Numbered from the stretch's first letter, positions 1-9,788 are shown. The stretch is 64,000 nucleotides of DNA from Staphylococcus intermedius NCTC 11048 (GCF_002902385.1 NZ_PPQH01000004.1:1-64000); one strand, 5' to 3'. Numbers and translations are program-made. Notes: generated by a model from the sequence alone, not told the origin.

Positions 1-355
1 CTACTATATTGTATATCAATGCTAAATAAGTTAATATATTTTAATAGCATTTATATGATATGATACAACTTCATACAGCTTCTTTATCCAAATCCATAAT
101 CCAATTGGGCATTGATATATAACCTATATGTGATTAAATGCGTTCTTAGAATTATATATGTCACACTATTATTCGTGAAAATCTAAAACATTTTCTATTA
201 ATACTATTTGTCGTGACATAAATTGTCCTTTATGATACCTCCGTAAAGTAATTGTTATCTATTTTTCAAAAAGTGACATTAAATTGAAAATAAGTTGTAC
301 ATATAAATGTCCCAAGCATTTTCTATAATACTAGACAAAGAGGGAAGGTGAGGCT
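1..355. other. AT-rich upstream region without a gene
   Basis: No convincing coding sequence on either strand. A TATAAT box lies at 324-329 shortly before the regulator start at 356, with no good -35 at normal spacing. It probably holds the promoter of the WYL-type regulator. The end of the upstream neighbour is not in the window. Confidence 0.4.
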
Positions 356-542
356 TTGAATAGGGCTCAAAGATTACTAAGTATTTATACACGATTAATT
401 CATCATCAAAGAATTGATAAGACAAGTTTAGCTGATGAATTTAATGTTAACGAACGGACAATCAAGAGAGATATCCAAGAAATTAGAAATTATCTTTATG
501 ATAACGAGGAGTGGTTGATGAAAAAAGATATTCTTTTTAATT
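356..542 (+). pseudogene. 5' part of an HTH-WYL regulator gene split by the ICE
   Basis: This is the first 62 codons of a DeoR/YafY-type regulator. Residues 1-55 form a winged-helix HTH (LLSIYTRLIHH, then ADEFNVNERTIKRDI). Start is TTG at 356 after a GAAGG ribosome site. The frame runs on into the element to 601, adding 19 foreign residues before a stop. Joining base 542 to 13294, which removes the element and one ATT copy, continues the same frame into the WYL part. The rebuilt protein is 293 aa, the usual length for HTH-WYL regulators. In its present state the gene gives at best a DNA-binding stub without a sensor domain. Confidence 0.88.
540..542. repeat. Left target-site duplication (ATT)
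   Basis: The three bases ATT directly precede the left inverted repeat and recur directly after the right one at 13291-13293. Collapsing the two copies restores the reading frame of the interrupted regulator, which supports them as the insertion duplication. Confidence 0.75.
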
Positions 543-550
543 GGCGATGT
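543..550 (+). repeat. ICE left terminal inverted repeat
   Basis: GGCGATGT. It pairs with the right end, which reads GGTGGTGT on the minus strand, with 6 of 8 identical. Short imperfect terminal repeats plus a 3-bp duplication fit the IS30-type transposase encoded next to it. Confidence 0.65.
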
Positions 551-753
551 GTCAAGCTAAAATTAAAATTTTCTTCAAAAAATTTCAAAAAAGTTTGTTA
601 AAAGAAAATTAAACAGGATAACCACAAAATTTTAGAGTATAAATCAAAATAAAAGGAACACTTTAAAAAGCGCTCCGAAATAAATATACAAAAAATATAC
701 ATTTTATATGCCTTTTCCTGAACGCGCTCACTGTAAATCGTTCGCTTGTCCTA

Positions 754-811
754 CCATTAAAAAGAGTTACGTTTTTAACGGCTACGCCTAAACATAACTC
801 TTTGTTAATGG
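754..811. repeat. Inverted repeat near the ICE left end
   Basis: A 16-17 base near-perfect inverted repeat: left arm 754-769 (CCATTAAAAAGAGTTA), right arm 795-811 (TAACTCTTTGTTAATGG). The right arm overlaps the 3' end of the transposase gene. It could end transposase transcription, block read-through from the host gene, or be a cis site used by the transposase. The sequence does not decide between these. Confidence 0.5.
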
Positions 812-1816
812 TCACGAGGAGTGCTGACACAGCACTTAATACCATCATATTGACTCAATTCATTTTCTAACACTTGACTAGCACTTAAATAATCAAATAT
901 CATGCGTGGCCGTGTATTAATTTGCTCTACTGCTACGTCTAAAGTCTTTTTTGTAATCTTAGAAAAATCTGTGCCTTTTGGAAAATATTGTCGTAATAAA
1001 CCATTCACATTTTCAATCGACCCCCGCTGATATGGACAGCCTAAATCACTAAAATAAATACTACACTTTAATTCTTGTTCAATCATTTCGAACTGCGCAA
1101 ATTCTTTTCCTCTATCCATAGTTATACTTTTAGGGTCTAAATCTTTGAGTATATTCACTATCTCTGAACATACTATTTTAGCTTGTCGTGTTGGCAGGCA
1201 CCTTGCATATAAATAACGAGTTTTACGCTCAATCACTGTTAATAAACAATATTTTGACGGTCTAACTCCCCAAATCGTATCAATTTCATAATGGCCATAT
1301 TCTTCACGATTATTAATACTTTTTGAGCCGATACCTTATAACACGATTTCCAACATCTAATTTACCACGCTTTTCAGTTGATTTATTGTACTTTTTACCT
1401 GAACGGCGCATATCTCGCTCTACATTTACTTTCACAATACCTTTACGAATATATCTATAAATAGTAGGATAGCTTATATATTGACCTGTATCTTTCTCAA
1501 TTTGACTTGAAATTTGACGTGGCGACCATTTTAAAGCTAATTTTTCTTCAATATAGGCTTTTGTTTTATCATCGATTGCACGACGTTTAACAATATCTTC
1601 TTGCGTATAACTACGCTTCATTTTTGCGTGTTCTTCAGCTAATAGAGGATTGTACTCTCCATCAACTGAACGCTTTTTGATTTCACTACTTATTACTTGA
1701 TAATCACGACTTAATAAGCGTGCTATTTCAGCTATAGAAACACCATCATTTAAATACTTTGCAATTGCCAATCTCGTATTAAAATCTAATTCAACACGCT
1801 TTTTTCTTTGCTTCAT
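805..1816 (-). pseudogene. IS30-family DDE transposase, frameshifted
   Basis: Two adjacent frames make up one IS30-type transposase of about 337 aa. The N-terminal part (1816-1313) has an HTH region near the start (KYLNDGVSIAEIARLLSRD) and a second one (WSPRQISSQI). The C-terminal part continues in another frame to 805. Its catalytic triad is visible: D in GHYEIDTIWG, D in ITMDRGKEF, E in GSIENVNGLLRQ. A one-base indel near 1336-1340 breaks the frame, and the bases there (ATAAGG) are not a recognised slippery sequence. In ICE6013 the homologous enzyme carries out excision and integration. The start at 1816 is ATG behind a good ribosome site. Confidence 0.85.
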
Positions 1817-1879
1817 ATATATCCTCCTTTACTTTTTAAAAGGTTCTTCTTAAAATAAGTATAAGAAGATATATACACG

Positions 1880-1918
1880 AATCAACTCCTACAACTCACA
1901 AACCATAAGGAGTTGATT
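1880..1918. terminator. Hairpin after the conjugation operon
   Basis: Arms AATCAACTCCT (1880-1890) and AGGAGTTGATT (1908-1918) form a perfect 11-bp stem just past the lipoprotein stop. Plus-strand reading gives CTTATTTTT after the stem. Minus-strand reading lacks a clear T-run, so its direction of action is uncertain. Confidence 0.5.
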
Positions 1919-1919
1919 C

Positions 1920-2273
1920 TTATTTTTCCAAATTATTTTCTTCATAATCTGGCTTATTACTTTCTTGATATTCAGTTACATTCTCACTTAAATCTTCCTC
2001 ATACTTCTGATTAGTCTTATTTAGTCTATATACCCTAGTTGTCGTCATATCAGAATCTTCAAAAGGTACTATCGTCATAGTTATTACATTACCATTATCA
2101 TAAACTTTATAATCACTTGAATTACGGTTAACTTTTTTACGATTATCAGCTTGTGAATCTTCAACACTTTTTTGTTCCAACTTCGTAACTTGTTCAATCT
2201 CTTTATCATACTTTTTACCACATGCAGCTAAAACAAAAATCAAACTTATAAACAATATAAATGTTTTTTTCAT
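1920..2273 (-). CDS. ICE-encoded lipoprotein, cystatin-like fold (DUF4467-type)
   Basis: A 117-aa protein with a lipoprotein signal peptide; lipobox LAAC places the lipidated Cys at residue 18. The remaining ~100 residues are acidic and lysine-rich without catalytic motifs. Small lipoproteins of this type, with a DUF4467 cystatin-like fold, are common in staphylococcal mobile elements and sit at the end of conjugation modules. It is the last gene of the minus-strand operon, 49 bases after the preceding gene. A role in surface exclusion or mating-pair contact is inference from position. The family call is by resemblance. Confidence 0.65.
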   Translation of the reverse strand: MKKTFILFISLIFVLAACGKKYDKEIEQVTKLEQKSVEDSQADNRKKVNRNSSDYKVYDNGNVITMTIVPFEDSDMTTTRVYRLNKTNQKYEEDLSENVTEYQESNKPDYEENNLEK

Positions 2274-2322
2274 GATATATTCACTCCTTTTTTAGTAAAT
2301 TATATCATTGTCATGACACAAA

Positions 2323-2913
2323 TCAACGTCCATTCCGTTGTAAATTAAAGCGTGCTAAATTATCAACTTTCCACCCATCACCTGTTCTAACCAAATCGAG
2401 TTGAACCGATGTTTTCCGATTTTCAATTTTTTCTTGTCCTTCTGTTTCAATACGTTCATCAAACTGGACAAACACACGATAACTATCTTTCTTAGGGTTA
2501 TATACATCGAAATAAACATGCAAATCATTAACAAATATATCATCATATAAATTATATTTGTCTTTGCTATCTTCAAATAAACTTGAATAATAATCATCTG
2601 TCACAAGTGGTTTTAAATCTTTTGACTTAGATTTAAATGATGTATCACGTTTCATTTCAAACATAGATTTAACAAATAATTCTGCTTTCTCACGTATTTG
2701 TTTTTCTTCATCACTGATTACCGTTTTAGACTGTCGTTTAACTAATTCACTTAAACGCTGATTTGTATTTTTTAATTCACTTTGTTCTTGCTGTAATGAT
2801 TCAATCTTATTATCTTTAGCTTTTAACTGACCTTTATACAATTGACTACCAATCACAATTCCTATGACTAAAAATAACGTAACTATCAAAAAAGTTATAA
2901 CCTTTAACTTCAT
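2323..2913 (-). CDS. ICE membrane-anchored protein of the transfer module
   Basis: A 196-aa protein with one N-terminal membrane segment (about residues 4-22). A coiled-coil-prone stretch follows (about 30-60), then a soluble domain expected outside the membrane. The start is taken at ATG 2913 behind AAGGAGTGA; six earlier in-frame codons lack a better ribosome site. It overlaps the end of the CwlT-like gene, so the two are translationally coupled. No catalytic motif was seen. Its position after the hydrolase, and the NTF2/cystatin-like look of its C-terminal half, suggest a structural part of the conjugation apparatus. The exact function is unknown. Confidence 0.65.
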   Translation of the reverse strand: MKLKVITFLIVTLFLVIGIVIGSQLYKGQLKAKDNKIESLQQEQSELKNTNQRLSELVKRQSKTVISDEEKQIREKAELFVKSMFEMKRDTSFKSKSKDLKPLVTDDYYSSLFEDSKDKYNLYDDIFVNDLHVYFDVYNPKKDSYRVFVQFDERIETEGQEKIENRKTSVQLDLVRTGDGWKVDNLARFNLQRNGR

Positions 2914-2917
2914 TTCA

Positions 2918-3961
2918 TCACTCCTTATCATGTATAAAGCTCAAACCGTCCTGAACAGTTAATTCACGCTGTGATACTTGATATTCACCTTTGATATTCA
3001 TTTCTGTTACAACAAACGTATTTTTATCTTTAACATCAATAACAACAGCAACATGTCCCGTCACCGGCGGTGCTCCTGCAGCACCAGGCTCAGCAATCAT
3101 AAGTGCACCAACAGCGGGCTTATTATTCACTTTATAACCCTCTGCTTTAGCTCTATCATTCCAAAACTGCGCATGAAACCAAAATGTAGAAATAGGTTTA
3201 CCCATCTTTTGACGAATACCGTAAGCATACCAAGTACACTGTCCCGCAGTATAAAGATTGCCTTTACCTGGATTAGAATTACTCCATTTCGGTATTTTAC
3301 CATTGAAATCAATTGCCTTACCTTTACCATTATCACAAGTTGTTTTTGCTTTAGAGCCACCTAATTCTTTCATAATCTTTTCAACAGTAGGTATCCAACG
3401 TGCATTCATATTATTTGGGTCATTAGAAGCACCCTCAGGCGCATACTTTGGACCAATTTTTTTTGGTGTATCCAATCCCTCTTTAATATAAAGCTCATAT
3501 AAATTTTTTGCCCCATCCTCTAAACCTTTTTCAATAGTAGGGTAAGTTGAATCATGAATTGATTTTGTACCCATTACAGAAAGTGGGTTATTTTGACGTG
3601 TTGCATTTGCCCCTTTCCCCCATTGAGATTCACTAGCAATAATCGCCATAAACAAATTAACTGGAATTTTATTTTCTTTCGCAATTTCAACAATCTTTTT
3701 TGTTTTGCCCTCTAACGCACCACCTTTAGCATTTTGTTCAAATACTTCTATTCCAGATTTTTCAACATTACCGCCTGCCACTGTACAACCTGCATCGTCC
3801 ACATCTTCTTTTAAACTCGGCGCTAAAATAATCATCATCAATACAGGTAACAACAATAAAGCCACCACAACAAAAATTATGATGGCTTTAATCAATTTTA
3901 ATTTCATACCAATAGATGTCGAACCTATCACTTTTTTAGCTATTTCTTTTTTACTTGCCAT
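2918..3961 (-). CDS. CwlT-like bifunctional cell-wall hydrolase (lysozyme-like + CHAP)
   Basis: A 347-aa secreted or membrane-anchored hydrolase that opens peptidoglycan for the mating channel. A membrane segment spans about residues 24-47. A glucosaminidase/lysozyme-like domain follows at about 85-200, with candidate catalytic Glu111 in IIASESQWG. A C-terminal CHAP domain at about 225-345 has Cys242 in GQCTWYAYG and His303 in TGHVAVV. This two-domain plan matches CwlT/Orf14-type proteins of ICEBs1 and Tn916. The start overlaps the end of the VirB6-like gene by 11 bases, typical of coupled conjugation genes. Confidence 0.85.
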   Translation of the reverse strand: MASKKEIAKKVIGSTSIGMKLKLIKAIIIFVVVALLLLPVLMMIILAPSLKEDVDDAGCTVAGGNVEKSGIEVFEQNAKGGALEGKTKKIVEIAKENKIPVNLFMAIIASESQWGKGANATRQNNPLSVMGTKSIHDSTYPTIEKGLEDGAKNLYELYIKEGLDTPKKIGPKYAPEGASNDPNNMNARWIPTVEKIMKELGGSKAKTTCDNGKGKAIDFNGKIPKWSNSNPGKGNLYTAGQCTWYAYGIRQKMGKPISTFWFHAQFWNDRAKAEGYKVNNKPAVGALMIAEPGAAGAPPVTGHVAVVIDVKDKNTFVVTEMNIKGEYQVSQRELTVQDGLSFIHDKE

Positions 3962-5828
3962 GCTTATTAATATCCTTTTGGTCTTTTAATCTTTTTTTAG
4001 ATTGTTCATTACGTGTGATAGATTGATTTGAATGAACTGATTGATGATTACTTTGACGATGATTAACACCTTGAATTTGACGTTTCTCAATATTATTATC
4101 TGCTGACATCTGTACTTTCTTTTGTTCTTGTCGATTTATTTCACGAGCTTGGTAATTTGAACGACTAGAACCATTAGAAACATGGGTAACGACTTGCGGT
4201 GAACGTTGAATATCTTTTTTAGGCTTAAAGTCACGAACTTGATGCGATTGTTGTTTTGATTTCTGAGGTGCATTTGAATCACTATAAATCACATTATTTT
4301 CTTTTGATGCAGACGTTTGAACATCTTGAGCATACATTGTTTCTTGTTGCTGACGTCTTTGCTTTTCTTTAGCATTCCCACCATCTTTATAAAAAATATG
4401 TGATGCCCCTTGTTGTTGTCTACGCTTAGGTGATTGATTGTCATTAGGGTTCATATTTGATTCTGGGTTAGATGCTTGCTTAATACGTTTATTCTTCTTA
4501 TCTTGTGACTGTTTTTCTCGTATTTCATTAAATTTATTTTGTGATTTTCTAATTGTATCAGCACCTAATTTCGACGGAGAAAAACTTACATTACCACGGC
4601 TCACAAAGTGAATAATTTCATCACGTTTTTTATACAGAACGAAAATAATGATAATCACAAATAAGCAATTTAACATATACGCCTCTTGGCTCGTTGGCTT
4701 GATAAATAAATTTGCTAACTGAATACAAAAACCAACAATCACAAATAAAAACGTCATACATGCACTTAAAATAATATAACCTAAAGTTTTTGCACCTGCT
4801 CGAAATACAGAAATTTCAAAACCTGGCAAAAAGCTCATAATCCAACTAAACACTAAAAATATCACTAAAACTAATGAAAAAGTAGAAAATATCAGCTTCG
4901 CAAAGCTAATCGATAAGAAAACAATCGACATAAACAATGTAATAAAGAAACCAACAACCGCCACAGCTAATTTTTGAAATGCGTATCCTTGAGTCATGTA
5001 CACATTGTCTTTCTTATCTACCTCATTTTTAATATAATCTTTCAAATCTTTTTCAGATTTCTTACTGAAATCTAACTTTAAAATATTATCAATTCTATCT
5101 TTACCTTTTTCCTTAATCACATTTTCATCAACCGAACCGTAGTTCATCATCAAATATGTTCGGTAAACCGTCATATCAAAAAATTCGTTTCGAATATGAT
5201 TCACGCCTGATTGACTATTCTTATAGTCAACATCTTGATTAATTGATGATGTACTATTCATCACAATATTATTTAAGTCTTGACCCAAGCTATTAGATAC
5301 TCGAATAATTGTGCCTGCATTACCTAACACACCCACACCAAAACCAATTAAACATATAATCAAAAATGCACGTTTTAACGCTTCTCTTGGATCACCTTTA
5401 ACACTAAAGATAATAAATGCATTAAAACAAACAACAATAAACAAAGATAAAGCTAAATTATTTAACAAACTTTGATAAATATTCGCAACAAAATCACCAA
5501 TTTTATCACCAAATTCATCAAGCACATCAAGATTAAATAACTTTTCAATCGCATAATCTGTCATACTTGCCATCATTTTAGTCATAGATAAGAAAAATTC
5601 TGAAACATTATTAATCTGTCGTGTAATCTCTTCTTGACCGAAAGGATTCCAATCTCCCTCCTCATGATAAAGCGAACGATAATGACTTAAATCATACTTT
5701 TCAATTTTAGGTTCTACTTTCGACACATCAGATTCATCTGCTGTTTGTGCTGCTAACGCACTTACAGATGTCAAAAGTAAAACAGGCAAAATTAAAAAGC
5801 ATAAAAGATATAATCCTTTACGCTTCAT
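3951..5828 (-). CDS. VirB6-like conjugation membrane protein (ConG/Orf15 type)
   Basis: A 625-aa polytopic membrane protein with an N-terminal signal peptide (about 1-27) and several hydrophobic segments at about 110-175 and 290-400. A long hydrophilic Gln/Lys/Ser-rich cytoplasmic tail extends from about 430 to the end. Size and layout match the channel-forming ConG (ICEBs1) / Orf15 (Tn916) family, also called the CD3337/EF1877 mobilome membrane proteins. It lies between the coupling ATPase and the CwlT-like hydrolase. The tail is low in complexity and probably evolves fast. The function is assigned by layout and gene order, not by a motif. Confidence 0.75.
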   Translation of the reverse strand: MKRKGLYLLCFLILPVLLLTSVSALAAQTADESDVSKVEPKIEKYDLSHYRSLYHEEGDWNPFGQEEITRQINNVSEFFLSMTKMMASMTDYAIEKLFNLDVLDEFGDKIGDFVANIYQSLLNNLALSLFIVVCFNAFIIFSVKGDPREALKRAFLIICLIGFGVGVLGNAGTIIRVSNSLGQDLNNIVMNSTSSINQDVDYKNSQSGVNHIRNEFFDMTVYRTYLMMNYGSVDENVIKEKGKDRIDNILKLDFSKKSEKDLKDYIKNEVDKKDNVYMTQGYAFQKLAVAVVGFFITLFMSIVFLSISFAKLIFSTFSLVLVIFLVFSWIMSFLPGFEISVFRAGAKTLGYIILSACMTFLFVIVGFCIQLANLFIKPTSQEAYMLNCLFVIIIIFVLYKKRDEIIHFVSRGNVSFSPSKLGADTIRKSQNKFNEIREKQSQDKKNKRIKQASNPESNMNPNDNQSPKRRQQQGASHIFYKDGGNAKEKQRRQQQETMYAQDVQTSASKENNVIYSDSNAPQKSKQQSHQVRDFKPKKDIQRSPQVVTHVSNGSSRSNYQAREINRQEQKKVQMSADNNIEKRQIQGVNHRQSNHQSVHSNQSITRNEQSKKRLKDQKDINKHGK

Positions 5829-5849
5829 TTAACCACTCCTTATTTCATT

Positions 5850-7244
5850 TTATAAAACAACTGTTCTTTGCCTCTCCTTATCAATATCTTGTTGTGATAA
5901 AATTTGTTCAACATCTTTCGCAAAATCATATTGTTCCATCAATGGCGCATCAAATAAAACTGGCTCATTATATTGTCCTAAAATAGAAATATAACCACGA
6001 CCAATATCAGATTCATGAATTGATTGAAATTCCTTATCAGTTTGACCAAAGGTCATTCTATAACCATCAGTCGAAAGGTTACCTAAAGAAACACGCAAAC
6101 CTAATTGGTCACGCACATTACCTTTAATAACATCTGCATCAGGACGTTGTGCTGTTAAAAACATAAACACCCCCGCTTGACGACCTTTCATAATAATATT
6201 TACAAGATAATCATTCATTTCCTGTAGTTCTTTTTTATCTAATGTAGATGTAAATGCTGTAACCTCATCAAAAATAACGAAATACGCAGGCATATCAAAA
6301 CTTCTAAAATCATGTCCAATGCGATAATCTTCGCTTTCTGTCATTAGTCGAAAGCGATTCTCCATTTCTTCATTCGCTAATCTTAATTGTTTAAATATCT
6401 GACCTTTTGTATCTGCAACTTTATCAGAACCAATCACACGTTTCATAAAAGATAAATCTGAAATTTTAGGGTCTAATAATCGTACTTCCGATTCTCGTCT
6501 GAAAAGTTCACGAATAATGTAAAACAAAAAATATGTTTTACCACCACCAGTAATACCAGTTACCAAACCATGTGGCGCTTTCGCAAAATCCCAAATTATT
6601 TGTTCTGTAATTTTAATTTTTGTATCATAAATCTTGCTTTCAGAGTCTGAATGATTATCCATAATAATACGTTTCTTGAATTTTAATGGCATAAATTCAT
6701 ATCTTAAATAACGGCCAATATGGCGCTTCTCGACTAGCTCACAATGAAACATAGGTTCAATAATCGTTTCCAATTCTAAATAATCATCTTGAAAACGTGA
6801 ACCATCTTTTTTAATATGCAAAATAAAACTTTTCTTACCTCGTTTATAAAAAAGAGTAGGGTAATAATCATATTCAGTTTGTCGATAATCAATATCTAAA
6901 AACTCAGTACGTTTTTTAATCACTGTACGATTATGAAAGCCTTGGGTTTCAATCGTTTCAGCTAAATCTTTCACTTTAAAACGAATCAATAAATGTGCAA
7001 TCAACTTAACTATCAAAAACACAATTGCAGTTCCAATTAAAAAAGGAATTAAAGAAGATTTTACAAAAGGAAAAAAAGTACGAACATCAAATGTTGAATA
7101 TTTTTCATTATACGATTGAATCAATACATAAATACGATAAATCAAAAAAGCTGATGCAATCGCACCAGCAACAATAAAATCAACATATTTATGATAGGGT
7201 TGAATACGAACACCTTTGAACAAAGCAATTTCATTCATCGCCAT
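5850..7244 (-). CDS. FtsK/SpoIIIE-type conjugation coupling ATPase
   Basis: A 464-aa P-loop ATPase that would bring the relaxase-DNA complex to the channel and pump DNA. Two N-terminal membrane segments lie at about 23-45 and 65-85. Walker A is GITGGGKT at 230-237, and Walker B is in AYFVIFDEV. An FtsK-family signature follows (GRQAGVFMFLTAQRPDADVI). Start is ATG 7244 behind AAGGAGTG. In Tn916 and ICEBs1 the equivalent gene (orf21/conQ) lies upstream beside the relaxase. Here it sits between VirB4 and the VirB6-like gene, a distinct arrangement. Confidence 0.85.
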   Translation of the reverse strand: MAMNEIALFKGVRIQPYHKYVDFIVAGAIASAFLIYRIYVLIQSYNEKYSTFDVRTFFPFVKSSLIPFLIGTAIVFLIVKLIAHLLIRFKVKDLAETIETQGFHNRTVIKKRTEFLDIDYRQTEYDYYPTLFYKRGKKSFILHIKKDGSRFQDDYLELETIIEPMFHCELVEKRHIGRYLRYEFMPLKFKKRIIMDNHSDSESKIYDTKIKITEQIIWDFAKAPHGLVTGITGGGKTYFLFYIIRELFRRESEVRLLDPKISDLSFMKRVIGSDKVADTKGQIFKQLRLANEEMENRFRLMTESEDYRIGHDFRSFDMPAYFVIFDEVTAFTSTLDKKELQEMNDYLVNIIMKGRQAGVFMFLTAQRPDADVIKGNVRDQLGLRVSLGNLSTDGYRMTFGQTDKEFQSIHESDIGRGYISILGQYNEPVLFDAPLMEQYDFAKDVEQILSQQDIDKERQRTVVL

Positions 7245-7258
7245 TAAATCACTCCTTA

Positions 7259-9754
7259 TTATATTGCAAATTTTTCTTCTGCTTTCGAGCTTGCAGAATC
7301 TTCTTGTGTTCTAAATGCTTCCGTCATTTCTTCAAATGGACAATGTACAACCATCTTCCCAACACGTCCATAAAAATCACTGAAAATACATTGACCTTTT
7401 TTCAAATCTTTCAACATCTCCATATTTTCCGGTGATTCTTTTGAATACTCTAAACCTAAAGACTTTAAAATATCCTGACGTTCATCTTTTTCATCAAAAG
7501 CAAAATGACAACCAAAGTTACCACCATCATCATCAGCTTTATCCCTTACCGATTGTGTAATAAAAACAAGAGAATTATTTTCAGAACGACCAGTACGCTT
7601 AATACGTTTACCAACCTTTTTACCTTGACGAGAAGCACTAAAAGCCCAACCCTCATCAATAAATAATGTTGTTTGCACTTCTCTACGAGAACCAAACTTT
7701 TCCAAAAACTTACCAATTAATAACATTAATGTGATACCATTTTTTTCACTCGTTGAATATCCTGATGGGTCATCATCAGCCTTTGGCATATCTAAACCTT
7801 TAACCTGCAATATCGTTGCTTTTTCTCGAACATTTAAAGCCGGATTACTACCATCACTGAATACAAGTTTTAAAATGTTATTTTGCGTTTTTTCAAAAAG
7901 TAAATCACCTGCATTACTTACATGTTCATCTTCATCATTTTGAAGTTTTTCAATCACATTTAAAGAACCAACTTGTTTCCCATTTTCTCTTTCGTCCACT
8001 GTTTCCGCTATTGCTTTATAAATCGCTGTTTCAATATGATGATAATTTTCAAAAGATTTAATTTCATCAAAAACAGATTTTAACATCTCATTAGCTTCAA
8101 TTCCTGAAAGAAAAACGATAGGGTCTAAACAACCATAATTTGTTGAATCTTGATAATCTAACGTTACATACTTAAACATTTTAAGATGATTAATAAATAG
8201 GGGGTATTTACGTTGCATTTCTTTATCATCGGTAACACGGTCAAACCATTCAGCAAATTCACTTTTAGGGTCCCAATAAATCATTTGACCTTTAAAGAAT
8301 GATGTATATATCCATAATAATTTAGCTAAAAATGATTTACCTTTACCCGTCTGGCCAGTAATAAGGACATGTGGGCTATCACTAACAGCCCCTTTAATAC
8401 CTTTAGCAGCAAGCAATAAACTAAACAAAATAATATCTCTAGAACTTGCAACAGCTTCCTCACGTGATACCGAACGCAAAAATTTATCAATACGGCCAAT
8501 ATAAAAACCTGTTTTTGTTCCTAGGCTTTGAGTTACACCAAAAAGATTTTCAGCAATACCCGTCGCAGTTGTACGCTGTATCCAATACTTATTAATAAAT
8601 AACGAATTACCATGCAAACATTGATAAAATAATTGTAGTTGGTCTGCTAGAGGATTAACCGCATATGTTTCTGTTTCTTTCAAACGTTTAATCAAACGTT
8701 TAGCTTTACGTTTACAATCTTTAAAATCATCACTTTTAATCACAAACATAAAGACCCATTCAATAAATACGCCTGAGCCTGTCACTTCTTTTTCCATTTG
8801 ATTTAACACAAATAAATTATCTTGAATTTCTTCCGACGCTTCATCACCTGTGTTCATCTTTTCTTTTGCTTGCGCCTTGTGATTAATTTTTGCACGGTCA
8901 AATTTCTTTTTTACTTTCTCATTTTCAACTATTTTCGCTTTCACATGGCATTCCACAGGAAAGGGCATATTTTGCGCTTTCTCAAATAAATGAGTGTACT
9001 CCATATCCAAAGGAAAATCATCAACAACAACCGTTGTTGAATAAAATGTTTCGTTTTCGTTTTCAATCTCTAAAACACTTAATTTTGTAGGGTCAATGAC
9101 AGCGTTATAAATATCTGTTGTTGCACGTCGTGCAGATTCTTCTTGAACATCATGCGTTGCATTTGATATAAAAGGCTTTCTTATAATATATGCAAGTTCA
9201 TTCTCAGTTAATCGCTCACCGCCAATACCTAAAAAGCTATCAGCTAAATCACGTTCAAAGACTTTATATTGCTTCAATAACTTATCATCTAAATTTACAT
9301 CAAAACCAAAATTAGAGACAATCCTTTCAGCCGTATCCGACAAAGTACTTTTAAGAATCTCTTTAACTGTAACAGCATCGTCCGTCAATTCACGCAACTT
9401 CACGCCCATTACAAAAGAATTATGCGTAATCATTTGTAGTTCCTGCTCTAACACATCAATCGTTTCATTCGAATAATATTCAGCTACATCAAAAGCATCA
9501 TCGTCAAAATCCTGACTAATTTCTTTAAACTTATTTCTTAAATCTAAATCATGGTCATACATTTCAAAATGAAAATCTTGATAACCTTTAATAGACTCCA
9601 AAAAATACTTCATACGTTTTTTAGATTCTTCTTTAGCATCATAATTCGCTGTCGATATTGATTCAGAACGTACCCGATAATACGCCCATACTTCACCAGA
9701 CTTAGTTAACAACAAATTATCTTTCAAACCTACATAAGGGGCTTTTAAATTCAT
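7259..9754 (-). CDS. VirB4-like conjugation ATPase (ConE/Orf16 type)
   Basis: An 831-aa ATPase expected to power assembly or function of the conjugation channel at the inner face of the membrane. Walker A is GQTGKGKS at 467-474. Walker B is TTLFIDEGWAFS near 690, followed by a RSENNSLVFITQS segment. The N-terminal ~400 residues resemble the family's substrate/partner-interaction domain. Length matches ConE (ICEBs1) and Orf16 (Tn916). The gene is 14 bases upstream of the coupling ATPase gene, in the same operon. Confidence 0.88.
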   Translation of the reverse strand: MNLKAPYVGLKDNLLLTKSGEVWAYYRVRSESISTANYDAKEESKKRMKYFLESIKGYQDFHFEMYDHDLDLRNKFKEISQDFDDDAFDVAEYYSNETIDVLEQELQMITHNSFVMGVKLRELTDDAVTVKEILKSTLSDTAERIVSNFGFDVNLDDKLLKQYKVFERDLADSFLGIGGERLTENELAYIIRKPFISNATHDVQEESARRATTDIYNAVIDPTKLSVLEIENENETFYSTTVVVDDFPLDMEYTHLFEKAQNMPFPVECHVKAKIVENEKVKKKFDRAKINHKAQAKEKMNTGDEASEEIQDNLFVLNQMEKEVTGSGVFIEWVFMFVIKSDDFKDCKRKAKRLIKRLKETETYAVNPLADQLQLFYQCLHGNSLFINKYWIQRTTATGIAENLFGVTQSLGTKTGFYIGRIDKFLRSVSREEAVASSRDIILFSLLLAAKGIKGAVSDSPHVLITGQTGKGKSFLAKLLWIYTSFFKGQMIYWDPKSEFAEWFDRVTDDKEMQRKYPLFINHLKMFKYVTLDYQDSTNYGCLDPIVFLSGIEANEMLKSVFDEIKSFENYHHIETAIYKAIAETVDERENGKQVGSLNVIEKLQNDEDEHVSNAGDLLFEKTQNNILKLVFSDGSNPALNVREKATILQVKGLDMPKADDDPSGYSTSEKNGITLMLLIGKFLEKFGSRREVQTTLFIDEGWAFSASRQGKKVGKRIKRTGRSENNSLVFITQSVRDKADDDGGNFGCHFAFDEKDERQDILKSLGLEYSKESPENMEMLKDLKKGQCIFSDFYGRVGKMVVHCPFEEMTEAFRTQEDSASSKAEEKFAI

Positions 9755-9788
9755 ATCATCACTCCAATAAAAATAGCCCCAAAAGGAG

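Noticed and set aside
663-848. A 61-codon minus-strand frame near the ICE left end
   Set aside because: It overlaps the transposase 3' end and the 754-811 inverted repeat, has no ribosome site and no family resemblance.
1313-1340. Programmed -1/+1 frameshift in the transposase, as in many insertion sequences
   Set aside because: No A/T slippery heptamer or downstream structure lies at the frame change, and IS30-type enzymes usually have a single frame.
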